From Pseudolysinimonas_A sp041984585 (GTDB lineage Bacteria > Actinomycetota > Actinomycetes > Actinomycetales > Microbacteriaceae), in contig JBHIXX010000006.1 of assembly GCA_041984585.1 (NCBI GenBank), positions 25,719 through 89,718 of the forward strand: a DNA stretch of 64,000 nucleotides, in the 5' to 3' direction. The position numbers and the translations under genes were made by a program. The stretch's first letter is position 1. Each line of letters begins with the position of its first letter. The notes under the pieces are model-generated. The model ran no database searches and was not told the DNA's origin. It saw nothing but the letters and a program-made list of their open reading frames with translations. Positions 52,319-61,419 of the stretch are shown in pieces.

Positions 52319-53644
52319 CTATCGGGAGCCGGCCGGGCGCGGGCGGCCCGAGCGGGATCCGCGACGACGCGACCCTCCGCGAGCACCGCGGTCGCCGCGC
52401 GGCGCGGAGCCGCGGCCGGGAGCGCGCTGCCCCGACGGGCGCGCGGCCGGTGCAGCGGTCGGCGCGACGTGCGGCGCCACCTCACCGACCAGGGCGACCA
52501 CGGGGGCCGACCCGGAGGTCACCCTCTGCACGCCGGCGGCGAGACCCGCCTTGCGCATCATGGCGGCGGTGTCGCGCTCCTGGTCGGGCAGCACGAGGGT
52601 GACGACGTCGCCGCGGGCGCCGGCGCGCGCGGTGCGGCCGGAACGGTGCAGGAACGCCTTGTGCTCGGCGGGCGGGTCGACGTGCACCAGCTCGACGTCG
52701 GGCACGTGCACGCCGCGCGCGGCGACGTCGGTGGCGACGAGCACCCGCACGCCGCCGTCGGCGAAGCGCGCCAGGTTGCGGTCGCGCTGCGGCTGGGTGA
52801 GGTTGCCGTGCAGGTCGACCGCCGGGATGCCGGCCGCGGTGAGGTCGCGCGCCAGCCGCTTGGCGTGGTGCTTGGTGCGCAGGAACAGGATGCGGCGCCC
52901 GGTGCCCGAGGCGAGCGTGCGCACGAGCGCCTTCTTCTCAGCCGGGTCGGCGACCGCGAACACGTGGTGGGTCATGTCGACGACCGGGGTGTCGATCTCG
53001 TCGACCTCGTGCTGGGTCGGCGCGTCGAGGAAGCGCGTGACGAGCTTCCCCACGCCGTTGTCGAGGGTGGCGCTGAACAGCATCCGCTGTCCGCGCTGCG
53101 GGGTCGCCGCCATGATGCGGGTCACGCCGGGCAGGAAGCCGAGGTCGGCCATGTGGTCGGCCTCGTCGAGCACGGTGATCTCGATCGCGTCGAGGTGCAC
53201 GTGTCCCTGCTGTTTGAGGTCCTCGAGCCGGCCCGGGCAGGCGACGATGATGTCGACGCCGGCGCGCAGCGCGGTGATCTGCCGCTGCGGCGAGACGCCG
53301 CCGAAGATCGTCGTGGTGCGCAGTCCGTAGGCGGCGGCGAGCGGCGCGAGGGCCGCGTCGATCTGGGTGGCGAGCTCCCGCGTGGGGGCGAGCACGAGGC
53401 CCAGCGGACGGCCGGGGCGGCGCGGGGTCGGGTCGGTGCGGCTGCCGAGGCGCGCCACGAGCGGGATGCCGAACGCGAGCGTCTTGCCCGAGCCGGTACG
53501 GCCGCGGCCGAGCACGTCGCGGCCGGCGAGGGTGTCGGGCAGGGTGTCGGCCTGGATGGGGAACGCCGTGGTCTTGCCCGCGTCGGCGAGCGCCTCGACG
53601 AGCGGATGCGGCACGCCGAGATCGGCGAAGGTGATGCTGGTCAT
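52319..53644 (-). CDS. DEAD-box RNA helicase
   Basis: 441-aa RNA helicase with Q-motif region TTAFPIQADTLP near 25-36, motif I GRTGSGKT near 48-55, motif II VLDEADHM near 158-165, motif III SAT near 195, and motif VI HRSGRTARAG near 333-342. The C-terminus is an Arg/Gly-rich tail (RGGSRRRGSRSGRPRP) typical of RhlE/CsdA-like proteins. ATG at 53644. Functions in RNA unwinding and ribosome or mRNA maturation, often cold-induced. Confidence 0.94.
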   Translation of the reverse strand: MTSITFADLGVPHPLVEALADAGKTTAFPIQADTLPDTLAGRDVLGRGRTGSGKTLAFGIPLVARLGSRTDPTPRRPGRPLGLVLAPTRELATQIDAALAPLAAAYGLRTTTIFGGVSPQRQITALRAGVDIIVACPGRLEDLKQQGHVHLDAIEITVLDEADHMADLGFLPGVTRIMAATPQRGQRMLFSATLDNGVGKLVTRFLDAPTQHEVDEIDTPVVDMTHHVFAVADPAEKKALVRTLASGTGRRILFLRTKHHAKRLARDLTAAGIPAVDLHGNLTQPQRDRNLARFADGGVRVLVATDVAARGVHVPDVELVHVDPPAEHKAFLHRSGRTARAGARGDVVTLVLPDQERDTAAMMRKAGLAAGVQRVTSGSAPVVALVGEVAPHVAPTAAPAARPSGQRAPGRGSAPRGDRGARGGSRRRGSRSGRPRPAGSR

Positions 53645-53701
53645 GGTGATTCCTCACGCGCGGGCGCGGCACGAAGGCGCGCGACGACGCGGATATCGAA
53701 G

Positions 53702-53733
53702 GGCGAACGTGCCGATGGGCACATCCGTTCGCC
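53702..53733 (-). promoter_or_regulatory. stable hairpin in the presumed 5' leader of the DEAD-box gene
   Basis: GGCGAACG (53702-53709) pairs with CGTTCGCC (53726-53733), with an inner TGCC/GGCA pairing. It lies about 60 nt upstream of the helicase start. The 284-nt gap 53645-53928 shows no gene. A leader-RNA attenuator or autoregulatory structure is possible. Confidence 0.45.
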
Positions 53734-53928
53734 GGAGAAAGAGGCCGACCGCACCGGTCGAATCTCGAGGGCGGCGGCGGAAGCGTTCTACGACGCGTGC
53801 GGCACCGGACGGCGCCGCGACTCGACAGAGGCTAGCACGCCCGGCCGACCGCACCCTGGTCAGGGCGACGCATCGAGCACGCGGAAGCCCGCCCCGTCGA
53901 CCAGCGCGACCCCGAACCCGACCCGAGA

Positions 53929-55245
53929 TCATGGGGAACTTCGACCCGCATCTTGGTCATGCTCGGATCGCGCCACATGCCTGACGGCGAATCCCTGCGC
54001 GACGAAGATGACCGCCGCGACTACTAGGGCGACGATCACCGTGAGGGGATCGGTCGGGATCTTGATCGTCGCGAAGGCGATGAGGATCGCGGCGTCGAGG
54101 CCGATCACCAGGATCGGAAGCCACCAGGTTGCGGCGATCTTGGTGCGCAGTCGTCGAGCGACACCCCATTGGACGGCGATGTCCATCGAGAGGTAGAGGA
54201 ACACTCCGAGCGCCGCGATGCGGCTCAGGTCGAGGAAGGCCGTCACGAGCATGGCGAGACCTGCAGTGATGAACAGTGGCTGGTGCGGGACTCGTGAGGG
54301 GAGTCGGGGGGCCTGTCGCATGTCTTGGAGCATTCCGAGGAGGCGCGACACCGAGTACAGGCTGGCGAGCAGGCCGGAGAGCGTGGCCACGACGGCGACC
54401 GCCACGGTGATGCCGACTCCCCACGCGCCGAACAGCGGTTCGGCGGATTCGGCGAGCGCGTAGTCCCGGGCGTCGACAGCTCCCGCCGCCCCGATACTCG
54501 AGCCGACGGCGAGCGAGATGAGCAGGTAGATGACGGCGCAGATCGCGATCGAGATCCCGATCGATCGCGCGAGGTTCCGTTCGGGGGTGCGGACATCGTC
54601 GCCGTGGTTCGTGATCGTGGTGAATCCCTTGTAGGCGAGCACGCAGAGGCCTATGGCTGCGATCAGGGAGAGCGCTCCGGGCGACTCGGTGGCTCCTTCG
54701 ACGCGTGAGTCGAGGCCGGAAGCGAGCCCGCCGATGAGCCCTGCGATCGCGAGCAGCGCGATGCCGGCGATCTTGAACACCGCGGTCGCCAGCGCTGTGC
54801 CCTCCACCAACCGGTTGCCGACGAGGTTGATGGTCGCGGCAGAGGCGATCGCCAGGATGCCGAGAGCAGGTACCAGGACGGTGGAGTCCTGGAGGCCGAA
54901 GGGTCGCAATAGGTAGGTGCCGAAGGTGCGGGCGAGCAGGCTTTCCGCGATGACCATCGACACGTACATGAACAGCGAAAAGGATCCCGCCACTACGCCC
55001 GGGCCGTAGGCGTCCTTGAGCAGCATCGCGATCCCGCCGGATGACGGATTCACGCTCGCATACCGTGCGTAGGCGTAAGCGCTCAGCCCGGTCACCACCG
55101 CGCCGACGACGAAGGCGACCGGGAACCAGGCCCCCGCGAGTTCGGCGACCTGTCCGGTCAGCGCGAAGATTCCGGCACCGATCATGACGCCGGTGCCGAG
55201 GGCCACGCAGCCCGCCAGGGTGATCTTTGTCGTCGAGGTGTTCAC
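53929..55245 (-). CDS. APC-family amino acid/cation permease
   Basis: 438-aa APC-superfamily transporter with about 12 spans. The first span has GTGVMIGAGIFALTGQVAE near residues 18-36, the conserved substrate-site motif of the family. The GTG start at 55245 has AAGGAG 8 nt upstream. It is 24 nt downstream of the lipoprotein gene, on the same strand, so it is probably the last gene of the copper operon. Substrate unknown. Confidence 0.9.
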   Translation of the reverse strand: MNTSTTKITLAGCVALGTGVMIGAGIFALTGQVAELAGAWFPVAFVVGAVVTGLSAYAYARYASVNPSSGGIAMLLKDAYGPGVVAGSFSLFMYVSMVIAESLLARTFGTYLLRPFGLQDSTVLVPALGILAIASAATINLVGNRLVEGTALATAVFKIAGIALLAIAGLIGGLASGLDSRVEGATESPGALSLIAAIGLCVLAYKGFTTITNHGDDVRTPERNLARSIGISIAICAVIYLLISLAVGSSIGAAGAVDARDYALAESAEPLFGAWGVGITVAVAVVATLSGLLASLYSVSRLLGMLQDMRQAPRLPSRVPHQPLFITAGLAMLVTAFLDLSRIAALGVFLYLSMDIAVQWGVARRLRTKIAATWWLPILVIGLDAAILIAFATIKIPTDPLTVIVALVVAAVIFVAQGFAVRHVARSEHDQDAGRSSP

Positions 55246-55269
55246 GGGTCGACTCCTTCGAGGATGCGC

Positions 55270-56097
55270 CTAGTCGCTGAGAACGCGGTAACCGGAGTCG
55301 TCGACGATGGCGATGTCTCCGGTTGCGGTGACGGTGACAGCCTGCGCCTGCCCGACGGCGGTGCCGACCTGCACCCAGAATTCTCCGCCGGTGGTCGCGC
55401 TCCAGATGCCGCCCGAGACATCCACCCCGACTAGCGCGGTGTGATCCGGCGACGTGTTCACCAGGTACAGCTGCGGCGCACCCGGGAGGTCCTCGAACGT
55501 TGCCCCCGCGTCGCTGCTGACCCGGACACCGTCCGGCGTGGTTGCATACACGACGCCCGCGGCATCGACGGCCAGTGCATAGGCGGCCAGTGCCGCACCG
55601 GTCGGCGTCCACGTCACACCGCCGTCGATACTGGCGAGCAGTGCCGGGTCATCGGTCGAGAGCCCGTACAGCTCGCCGGACGGACCGGCGGCCAAGGCGT
55701 GGAAGTCCTTCTCGCCGGTGTACGCGACCGGCGCCCAGCTCTCCCCGCCGTCCTCGCTGCGGATGATCCCCAGATGCGGCCAGCCCCATTCGGCCGGCGT
55801 CGCCGATCCCGGATGCCCGGATGCGATGAGCGCGCCGCCCGCGGCGGCAAGCCCCATCGCGTCGAAGCCGTGCCCGCCCACCCACTCGAAGGTCGCCCCA
55901 TCGTCGTCGACCGCGACGAGTCCGTCGTGGGTGCCGAGAAGGGTGCGCCCAGTCACCGGGTCGGTGACGATCGCATGAACGTGGTCGAGGGAGGGCATCT
56001 CGGCTTCCATGTGCTCGGGTTCCTGCGGTGAACAGGCGGTCAGGAGCAGGGCGATGCCCGCGGTCGCGGCGACTCCGACGGGGAGACGAGGAGACAT
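55270..56097 (-). CDS. BNR/F510_1955-like beta-propeller lipoprotein
   Basis: 275-aa lipoprotein with signal ATAGIALLLTACSPQEPEH (lipid Cys near 22). The mature part is repeats of about 40-50 residues with Asp-boxes such as SEDGGESW, SIDGGVTW and SSDAGATF, the pattern of sialidase/YCF48-like propellers. Proteins of this type are common in copper and metal-resistance operons of actinobacteria, with unknown role. ATG at 56097 has AAAGG upstream. Preceded on the same strand by the DUF3105 gene. Confidence 0.85.
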   Translation of the reverse strand: MSPRLPVGVAATAGIALLLTACSPQEPEHMEAEMPSLDHVHAIVTDPVTGRTLLGTHDGLVAVDDDGATFEWVGGHGFDAMGLAAAGGALIASGHPGSATPAEWGWPHLGIIRSEDGGESWAPVAYTGEKDFHALAAGPSGELYGLSTDDPALLASIDGGVTWTPTGAALAAYALAVDAAGVVYATTPDGVRVSSDAGATFEDLPGAPQLYLVNTSPDHTALVGVDVSGGIWSATTGGEFWVQVGTAVGQAQAVTVTATGDIAIVDDSGYRVLSD

Positions 56098-56233
56098 GTT
56101 CGTTGCCTTTCGGTTGCGATGTGGTGAGGTCTCGGTGCCCGCAGTCAGCCTCGAGGGCGTCGCTCCGCCGGGGCAGTGGGCGTGCCGGGGACTGTGACCC
56201 GGGTGGATGCGGTGCGACGTCGAACTGGGAGCA

Positions 56234-56917
56234 TCACGCGACCTTGCCCGGTGCTTCCAGTCCGCCGCTGCACGGTGCGCCCGGCTCGGGAGCGTTGGAG
56301 CCCAGCCAGTACTGCTCGATGAACTGGCCGACCGTGTCCGGATCGAACGCGTCGAGCGCCAGCTGGACGTCCCAGCCGCTGAGGACGAGAGGCTTCGCCG
56401 CTTCGGGGTACGGCGACACGATGAAATGGCTCTCAGGCATCAGTGTCCGGAGTTCGGCGAGCGTCGGTCCTTCGATGACGTCAGGGTCGTAGGTTGCCCA
56501 GATCGCGCCGTGTTCGAGCGAATGCACGGCATTCTCGGCGGGGACCGGTTCGACGTAGACGCCGCAGTCGAGAGGAACCGCGCTGTGCTCGCCCCCCGCG
56601 GGGGGATCCTGCGGGTACTGCACGGGACCCTCGACATGCGTCGCTTCGTTCTCGAAGGTGCGAACGCCTGCGATCTCGATCCCCGAGTCGCCGGGCGTGT
56701 ACTCGGGTGGGCGGGGGGTGAGCGTGATGCTCCCGATCACCGCAGCGGCCAGGACGATGGGAACCCCGATCGCCGCCGCCAGTCCGATTCTGCGCACCCG
56801 ACGATCCCGCTCAAGCTGTCGACGATGGCGCTCGACCTTCTCGGCACGTCGTTGAGCACGCTGCTGCTTGACGGAGAGCGGGCGCCCATCGGGGTTGTTT
56901 CTCGGTGACTTCGTCAT
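56234..56917 (-). CDS. DUF3105 domain membrane-anchored protein
   Basis: 227-aa protein: a basic cytoplasmic N-terminus (KQQRAQRRAEKVERHRRQ), one membrane span (residues about 45-66, LAAAIGVPIVLAAAVIGSITL), and the extracytoplasmic DUF3105 domain with PPAGGEHSAVPLDCGVY near 108-124 and VHSLEHGAIWATYDPD near 133-148. The conserved His/Cys residues could bind metal. It accompanies the multicopper oxidase and copper ATPase; a role in copper handling is inferred from context only. Confidence 0.9.
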   Translation of the reverse strand: MTKSPRNNPDGRPLSVKQQRAQRRAEKVERHRRQLERDRRVRRIGLAAAIGVPIVLAAAVIGSITLTPRPPEYTPGDSGIEIAGVRTFENEATHVEGPVQYPQDPPAGGEHSAVPLDCGVYVEPVPAENAVHSLEHGAIWATYDPDVIEGPTLAELRTLMPESHFIVSPYPEAAKPLVLSGWDVQLALDAFDPDTVGQFIEQYWLGSNAPEPGAPCSGGLEAPGKVA

Positions 56918-56996
56918 GGGTACCTCAGTTCGAGTTGGGACATGGATCAGGTTGTGGAAGGAGACGGTCGGACATCGTCAGCGTGATCGTCGGTAC

Positions 56997-58484
56997 TCAT
57001 CCGGCTTCGATGACGCCCATCATTCCGAGGTCTTCGTGGTCGAGCACGTGGCAGTGGTACACGGTGCGGCCGGGGAAGCGGTCGAACGCGATCCGCACGA
57101 CGACGGATCCCCCGGCGGGAACATCGACGACATCGCGCAGGTCGATGCCGTCGGGCTCGCCGGCCTCGGTGCGCACGGTCTGCATCGGCCAGATGTGCAG
57201 GTGGAAGGGGTGGTCCATCGAGGACGTATTGCGGATGGTCCACTCCTCGACGGCGCCGAGCGCGACCGTCTGGTCGACGCGATCCGGGTCGAACGCCCGC
57301 CCGTCGATCAGGAAGCCCATTCCCGTCCCCATGCCCTGCATCCCCATCGACAGGGTCAGCGTGCGGATGCGGTCGACCGGCGAGGTGCGCAGGTCGCGGG
57401 GTGCGGCGGCGACCGGAGTCGGCGTCTCGGTCCCGGCCGCCGCGGGCGCGGACGCCGCGGACCCCGGTGCGGAGGTGTCGGGGTCGAGACCCAGCAGCAC
57501 GGCGTCGGGGGCGGCCGTCGAGCCGCCGGCCATCATCCCCATCCCGCGGCCGCGGTCGTAGCCGACCGCCACGATGTCGCCGGGCTCGGAGGGTGCGGTG
57601 ACGACGACATCCGCCCGTCCGCCGGGGACGACGAGCAGCCGGTCGATCGGCTCGTCCATCGGCGGCCCCGAGTCGCGGCCGCGCAGCCGCGCGTCGAGGC
57701 CGGCGAGGCGCAGGTCGAGGTAGCGGCTGGCGCAGGCGTTGATCATCAGCAGCCGCTGCGTCACCCCGGGGGTCGCCGCGAGCCGGGGCGCCACCGCGCC
57801 GTTGGCGAGCAGCAGCTCCCCGGTGCGTCCCAGCATCCGCTCGGCGCGGGTCACCGCGGCGACGCCGCCGCCCGCGACGGTGACGTCGGAGACCACGACG
57901 ACGCGGGGTGCCGAATCGCTCCAGTCGTCGCGGTCGACCACGATGGCGCCGGAGAGCCCGCCGAACAGCTGGTCGGCGACCCGACCGTGCAGGTGCGGGT
58001 GGTACCAGAAGACCCCGGCCGGGTGGTCGTCGGGCAGATCGATCTCGTAGTCGAACGTGGCACCGGGACGGATGTGCACGAACGGGTTGTCCGCGTTCCC
58101 CTGCGCGGAGACGACGAGCCCGTGGGTGTGGAGGTTGGTCGGCTCGTCGAGCCGGTTCCGCAGGTGCACGCGCAGCCGATCGCCCGGATGCAGGTGCAGG
58201 GTGGGCCCGGGGACGGTGCCGTTGTAGGCGAGCATGCTCACGGTCGCGCCGCCCAGCTCGACCTCGGCGCGGTCGACGGTCAGGTCGAGGTCGAGCACCC
58301 CGTCGACCGACCCGATCACCTCGGGCTCCGACCACGCACCGCCGGACGACCCGGACGGCGCGCCCAGGCGCGAGCCCAGCGCGGTGCCGAGGAGGGCGCC
58401 GGTGCCGAGCGTCGCCGCGCCCGCGACGCCGAGCGCGAGGGCCTGGCGGCGGGTGATCGCCGGGGGCCGCTCGCGCTCGTCCAC
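56997..58484 (-). CDS. multicopper oxidase
   Basis: 495-aa three-domain cupredoxin oxidase. Copper ligands are seen in HTHG (about 118-121), WYHPHLHG (about 158-165), HPFHLHIWP near 425-433 and HCHVLDHEDLGMMG near 478-491, which provides the type 1 Cys/His/Met set. The N-terminus has TRRQALAL, a candidate Tat signal. It probably oxidises Cu(I) or organic substrates outside the membrane. A Met/Gly-rich insert (GRGMGMMAGG) lies near 310-319. GTG start at 58484, 11 nt after the csoR stop. Confidence 0.93.
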   Translation of the reverse strand: MDERERPPAITRRQALALGVAGAATLGTGALLGTALGSRLGAPSGSSGGAWSEPEVIGSVDGVLDLDLTVDRAEVELGGATVSMLAYNGTVPGPTLHLHPGDRLRVHLRNRLDEPTNLHTHGLVVSAQGNADNPFVHIRPGATFDYEIDLPDDHPAGVFWYHPHLHGRVADQLFGGLSGAIVVDRDDWSDSAPRVVVVSDVTVAGGGVAAVTRAERMLGRTGELLLANGAVAPRLAATPGVTQRLLMINACASRYLDLRLAGLDARLRGRDSGPPMDEPIDRLLVVPGGRADVVVTAPSEPGDIVAVGYDRGRGMGMMAGGSTAAPDAVLLGLDPDTSAPGSAASAPAAAGTETPTPVAAAPRDLRTSPVDRIRTLTLSMGMQGMGTGMGFLIDGRAFDPDRVDQTVALGAVEEWTIRNTSSMDHPFHLHIWPMQTVRTEAGEPDGIDLRDVVDVPAGGSVVVRIAFDRFPGRTVYHCHVLDHEDLGMMGVIEAG

Positions 58485-58494
58485 GGGACTCAGC

Positions 58495-58815
58495 TCACGA
58501 CCGGACGAGCCGGGTGATCGCCTGGGTGGCCTCGGCGAGCTTCGCGTCGGCCACCGCGCCGCCCTCGCGCACCGCGTCGGTGACGCAGTGCTTGAGGTGG
58601 TCGTCGAGCAGCCCCACCGCGACCCCCTGCAGCGCGCTGGTGAGCGCCGAGATCTGGGTGAGGATGTCGATGCAGTACTGCTCCTCGTCGACCATCCGGT
58701 GGATGCCGCGGGCCTGTCCCTCGATGCGCTTGAGACGCGCGAGGTACTTCTCCTTGTCGGAGATGTAGCCGTGGTGGCTGTGCTCGCCGGCGGCGGGGAT
58801 GTGCTCAGCTGACAT
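58495..58815 (-). CDS. csoR: copper-sensing transcriptional repressor CsoR
   Basis: 106-aa CsoR-family four-helix repressor. The Cu(I) ligand set Cys-His-Cys is visible in EEQYCIDI and DHLKHC. The helix GYISDKEKYLARLKRIEGQARG near 19-40 is the family hallmark. It loses DNA on Cu(I) binding. ATG at 58815 overlaps the copper-ATPase stop by 11 nt. The likely operator is the GTATACCCC inverted repeat at 61360-61380, so the operon would be autoregulated. Confidence 0.95.
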   Translation of the reverse strand: MSAEHIPAAGEHSHHGYISDKEKYLARLKRIEGQARGIHRMVDEEQYCIDILTQISALTSALQGVAVGLLDDHLKHCVTDAVREGGAVADAKLAEATQAITRLVRS

Positions 58816-61321
58816 GGGCGTGCTCCTCGTGCTGGTGCGGGGCCTCGGTCGACGCGGTCGCGTCCCGTTCGCCGAGGATCTCACGCGCGCTCACCTCGGG
58901 GCGCAGGTCGAGCCGGCGCAGTAGCTGGGCGTTGAGGGCGACGACGACGGTGGATGCCGACATCAGCAGGGCGCCCACCGACATCGGCAGCACGAACCCG
59001 ATGGGGGCGAGCACCCCCGCCGCGAGCGGCACCGACAGCAGGTTGTACCCGGCCGCCCACCACAGGTTCTGCGTCATCTTGCGGTAGGTCGCGCGGGAGA
59101 GCTGGATGACCGACAGCACCGATCGCGGGTCGGAGCTCGCGAGGATCACCCCGGCCGACGCGATCGCGACGTCGGTGCCGGCGCCGATGGCGATGCCGAC
59201 ATCCGCCTGGGCGAGCGCGGGGGCGTCGTTGACGCCGTCGCCGACCATCGCCACCGAGCGCCCCTCGGCCTGCAGCTCGGCGACCTTCGCCGCCTTGTCC
59301 TCGGGCCGCACGCCGGCGAACACCCGGTCGATGCCGAGCTCGTCGGCGACGGTGTTCGCGACCGCCTCGGCGTCTCCGGTGATCATCACCACCTGGCGGC
59401 CGAGGGCGTGCAGGGCGTCGACCGCCTGGCGCGACTCCTCGCGCACCGCGTCGGCGAGGCTGAGCGCCCCGGCCACGGCGCCGTCGACGACGACGTGCAG
59501 GATGATCGCGCCGTGCTCGCGCCACTCGTCGGCGATCGGAAGTTCCGCGACCCCCTCCTCGTCCAGCAGGTGGGGACCGCCGACGCGCACCGTCATCCCG
59601 TCGACCGTCGCGGTGACGCCGACCGCGGGCGACGAGCTGAATCCGCTCGCCGTCGGCACGTCGACCCCGCGGTGCTCGGCGGCCGCGACGATGGCGCGGG
59701 CCAGCGGGTGCTCCGAGTCCGACTCGGCGGCGGCGGCGAGGGCCACCAGGCGGTCCTCGTCGAGGTCGCCGGCGCTGTGCACCGCGGTGACCTCCGGCTC
59801 GCCGGTGGTGAGGGTGCCGGTCTTGTCGAACAGCACGGTGTCGACGGTGCGCATGCTCTCGAGCGCGAGCCGGTCCTTCACCAGCACCCCACCGCGCGCC
59901 GCGCGCTCGGTGGCGATCGACACGACCAGCGGGATCGCCAGCCCGAGGGCATGCGGGCACGCGATCACCAGCACCGTGATGGTGCGGATGATCGCCTCGT
60001 CGGGCAGCCCGACCAGGTTCCACACGACGAGGGTGATGATGCCCGCGCCGAGCGCGAACCAGAACAGCCAGGCCGCCGCCCGGTCCGCGATCCGCTGCGC
60101 CCGCGACGACGAGTTCTGCGCATCGGCGACCAGCTTGCGGATGCCGGCCAGCGTCGTGTCGTCGCCGACGGCGGTGACCTCGACCCGGATGGCGGAGTCG
60201 GTGGCGATGGTGCCCGCCACCACGGTGTCGCCCTCGCCGCGGGTCACGGTGGCGGACTCGCCGGTGATCATCGACTCGTCGACGCTCGCCTCGCCGGAGA
60301 CGACGCGGCCGTCCGCGGGGACCCGTCCGCCGGGACGCACCACGACGACGTCGCCGGGCGCGAGGTCGGCGGGCGACACCGTGCGGGTGCCGTCGCCGTC
60401 GACCACTTCGGCCTCGTCGGGCAGCAGCGCGGCGAGGGAGTCGAGCGCCGACGTGGTCTGGGCGAGGGAGCGCATCTCGATCCAGTGGCCGAGCAGCATG
60501 ATGACGATCAGCAGCGCCAGCTCCCACCAGAAGTCGAGCCGGTGGTCGAGCAGTCCGAGGCTCGCGCCGAGCGACGCGAAGTAGGCGACCGTAATCGCCA
60601 GACCGATCAGCAGCATCATCCCCGGCTTCAGCGCGCGGACCTCGGCCACCGCCCCGGTGAGGAACGGCCAGCCGCCCCAGAGGTACATCACCGTGCCGAG
60701 CACCGGGGAGACCCACGGGATCCAGCCGAGGTCGGGCAGCTCGTAGCCGAGCAGCATCGCGAACATCCCGGAGAGGCCGACGACCGGAACAGCGATGACG
60801 AGCATGATCCAGAACAGGCGGCGGAACTGGCCGACGTGGTCGCCGTGCCCGCCGTGACCCATGTGGCCGTGGTGCCCGCCGTGACCCCCGTGCCCGCTGT
60901 GGTCGCTGTGGTCGTGGTCGCTGTGGTCGTGGCCCGTGTGGTCGCCGTGACCCTCGTGGCCCGAATGATCGTGCCCCGCGTGGTCGTGCGCGCTGTGGTC
61001 GTGGGCGCCATGCTCGGAGTGGCCGCTGTGGTCGTGCCCGTCGTGCTGGTGCGCCTCGTGCCCGGCATCGCGGGTGGCGCGGCGGGCGAGCACCTCGGTC
61101 GCGGTCGGCAGGTCGCGCGCCGCGGCGGCGAACTTCGCGGGGTCGGCGTCGAACCGGGGGCCGCATCCGGCGCAGCACAGCCAGTAGCGCTGACCCTCGT
61201 AGTCGCGGAAGAAGCCGGCCGCCTCGGCGTCGGCCTTGACGACGACGTTGCCCGGCATCACCGGGCAGACGGCGATGTCGTCGGGGTCGGCGGCGAGCGC
61301 GGCGGGGGAAGTGTGGTCCAT
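58805..61321 (-). CDS. copB: copper-type P1B ATPase (CPH motif) with YHS and His-rich N-terminus
   Basis: 838-aa P-type ATPase. The transmembrane metal motif is CPH (VIACPHALGLAIPL), the P1B-3 or CopB type. DKTGTLTTGE carries the phosphorylated Asp, with TGES near 355 and GDGVNDAPAL near the C-terminal hinge. The N-terminus has a YHS domain (CPVMPGNVVV and CCAGC, residues about 18-65), then an exceptionally His/Asp/Gly-rich stretch (residues about 90-165). I use the ATG at 61321 with GGAG upstream; two earlier ATGs (61333, 61339) are possible. Exports copper ions. Confidence 0.95.
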   Translation of the reverse strand: MDHTSPAALAADPDDIAVCPVMPGNVVVKADAEAAGFFRDYEGQRYWLCCAGCGPRFDADPAKFAAAARDLPTATEVLARRATRDAGHEAHQHDGHDHSGHSEHGAHDHSAHDHAGHDHSGHEGHGDHTGHDHSDHDHSDHSGHGGHGGHHGHMGHGGHGDHVGQFRRLFWIMLVIAVPVVGLSGMFAMLLGYELPDLGWIPWVSPVLGTVMYLWGGWPFLTGAVAEVRALKPGMMLLIGLAITVAYFASLGASLGLLDHRLDFWWELALLIVIMLLGHWIEMRSLAQTTSALDSLAALLPDEAEVVDGDGTRTVSPADLAPGDVVVVRPGGRVPADGRVVSGEASVDESMITGESATVTRGEGDTVVAGTIATDSAIRVEVTAVGDDTTLAGIRKLVADAQNSSSRAQRIADRAAAWLFWFALGAGIITLVVWNLVGLPDEAIIRTITVLVIACPHALGLAIPLVVSIATERAARGGVLVKDRLALESMRTVDTVLFDKTGTLTTGEPEVTAVHSAGDLDEDRLVALAAAAESDSEHPLARAIVAAAEHRGVDVPTASGFSSSPAVGVTATVDGMTVRVGGPHLLDEEGVAELPIADEWREHGAIILHVVVDGAVAGALSLADAVREESRQAVDALHALGRQVVMITGDAEAVANTVADELGIDRVFAGVRPEDKAAKVAELQAEGRSVAMVGDGVNDAPALAQADVGIAIGAGTDVAIASAGVILASSDPRSVLSVIQLSRATYRKMTQNLWWAAGYNLLSVPLAAGVLAPIGFVLPMSVGALLMSASTVVVALNAQLLRRLDLRPEVSAREILGERDATASTEAPHQHEEHAHVS

Positions 61322-61331
61322 GCGAGTCTCC

Positions 61332-61349
61332 ATACCCATAGGGGGTTAC
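61332..61349. promoter_or_regulatory. possible second, weaker CsoR site
   Basis: ATACCCATAGGGGGTTAC resembles the strong inverted repeat 11 nt away, with shorter imperfect arms (ACCC/GGGT). Lies between that repeat and the copB start. Confidence 0.4.
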
Positions 61350-61359
61350 CGCATGCACT

Positions 61360-61380
61360 GTATACCCCTTGGGGGTATAC
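61360..61380. promoter_or_regulatory. CsoR-type operator
   Basis: GTATACCCC (61360-61368), spacer TTG, then GGGGTATAC (61372-61380): a perfect 9-bp inverted repeat with central G/C tracts, the shape of CsoR boxes. Placed directly upstream of the copper operon. Confidence 0.75.
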
Positions 61381-61419
61381 AGCAAGCTTCGAGCCATCGC
61401 CTGTCCGCGAAGGACGCGG

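Noticed and set aside
53957..55612. A leftward 551-codon frame through the APC permease gene
   Set aside because: It is out of frame with the clear APC transporter and reads as Arg-rich noise.
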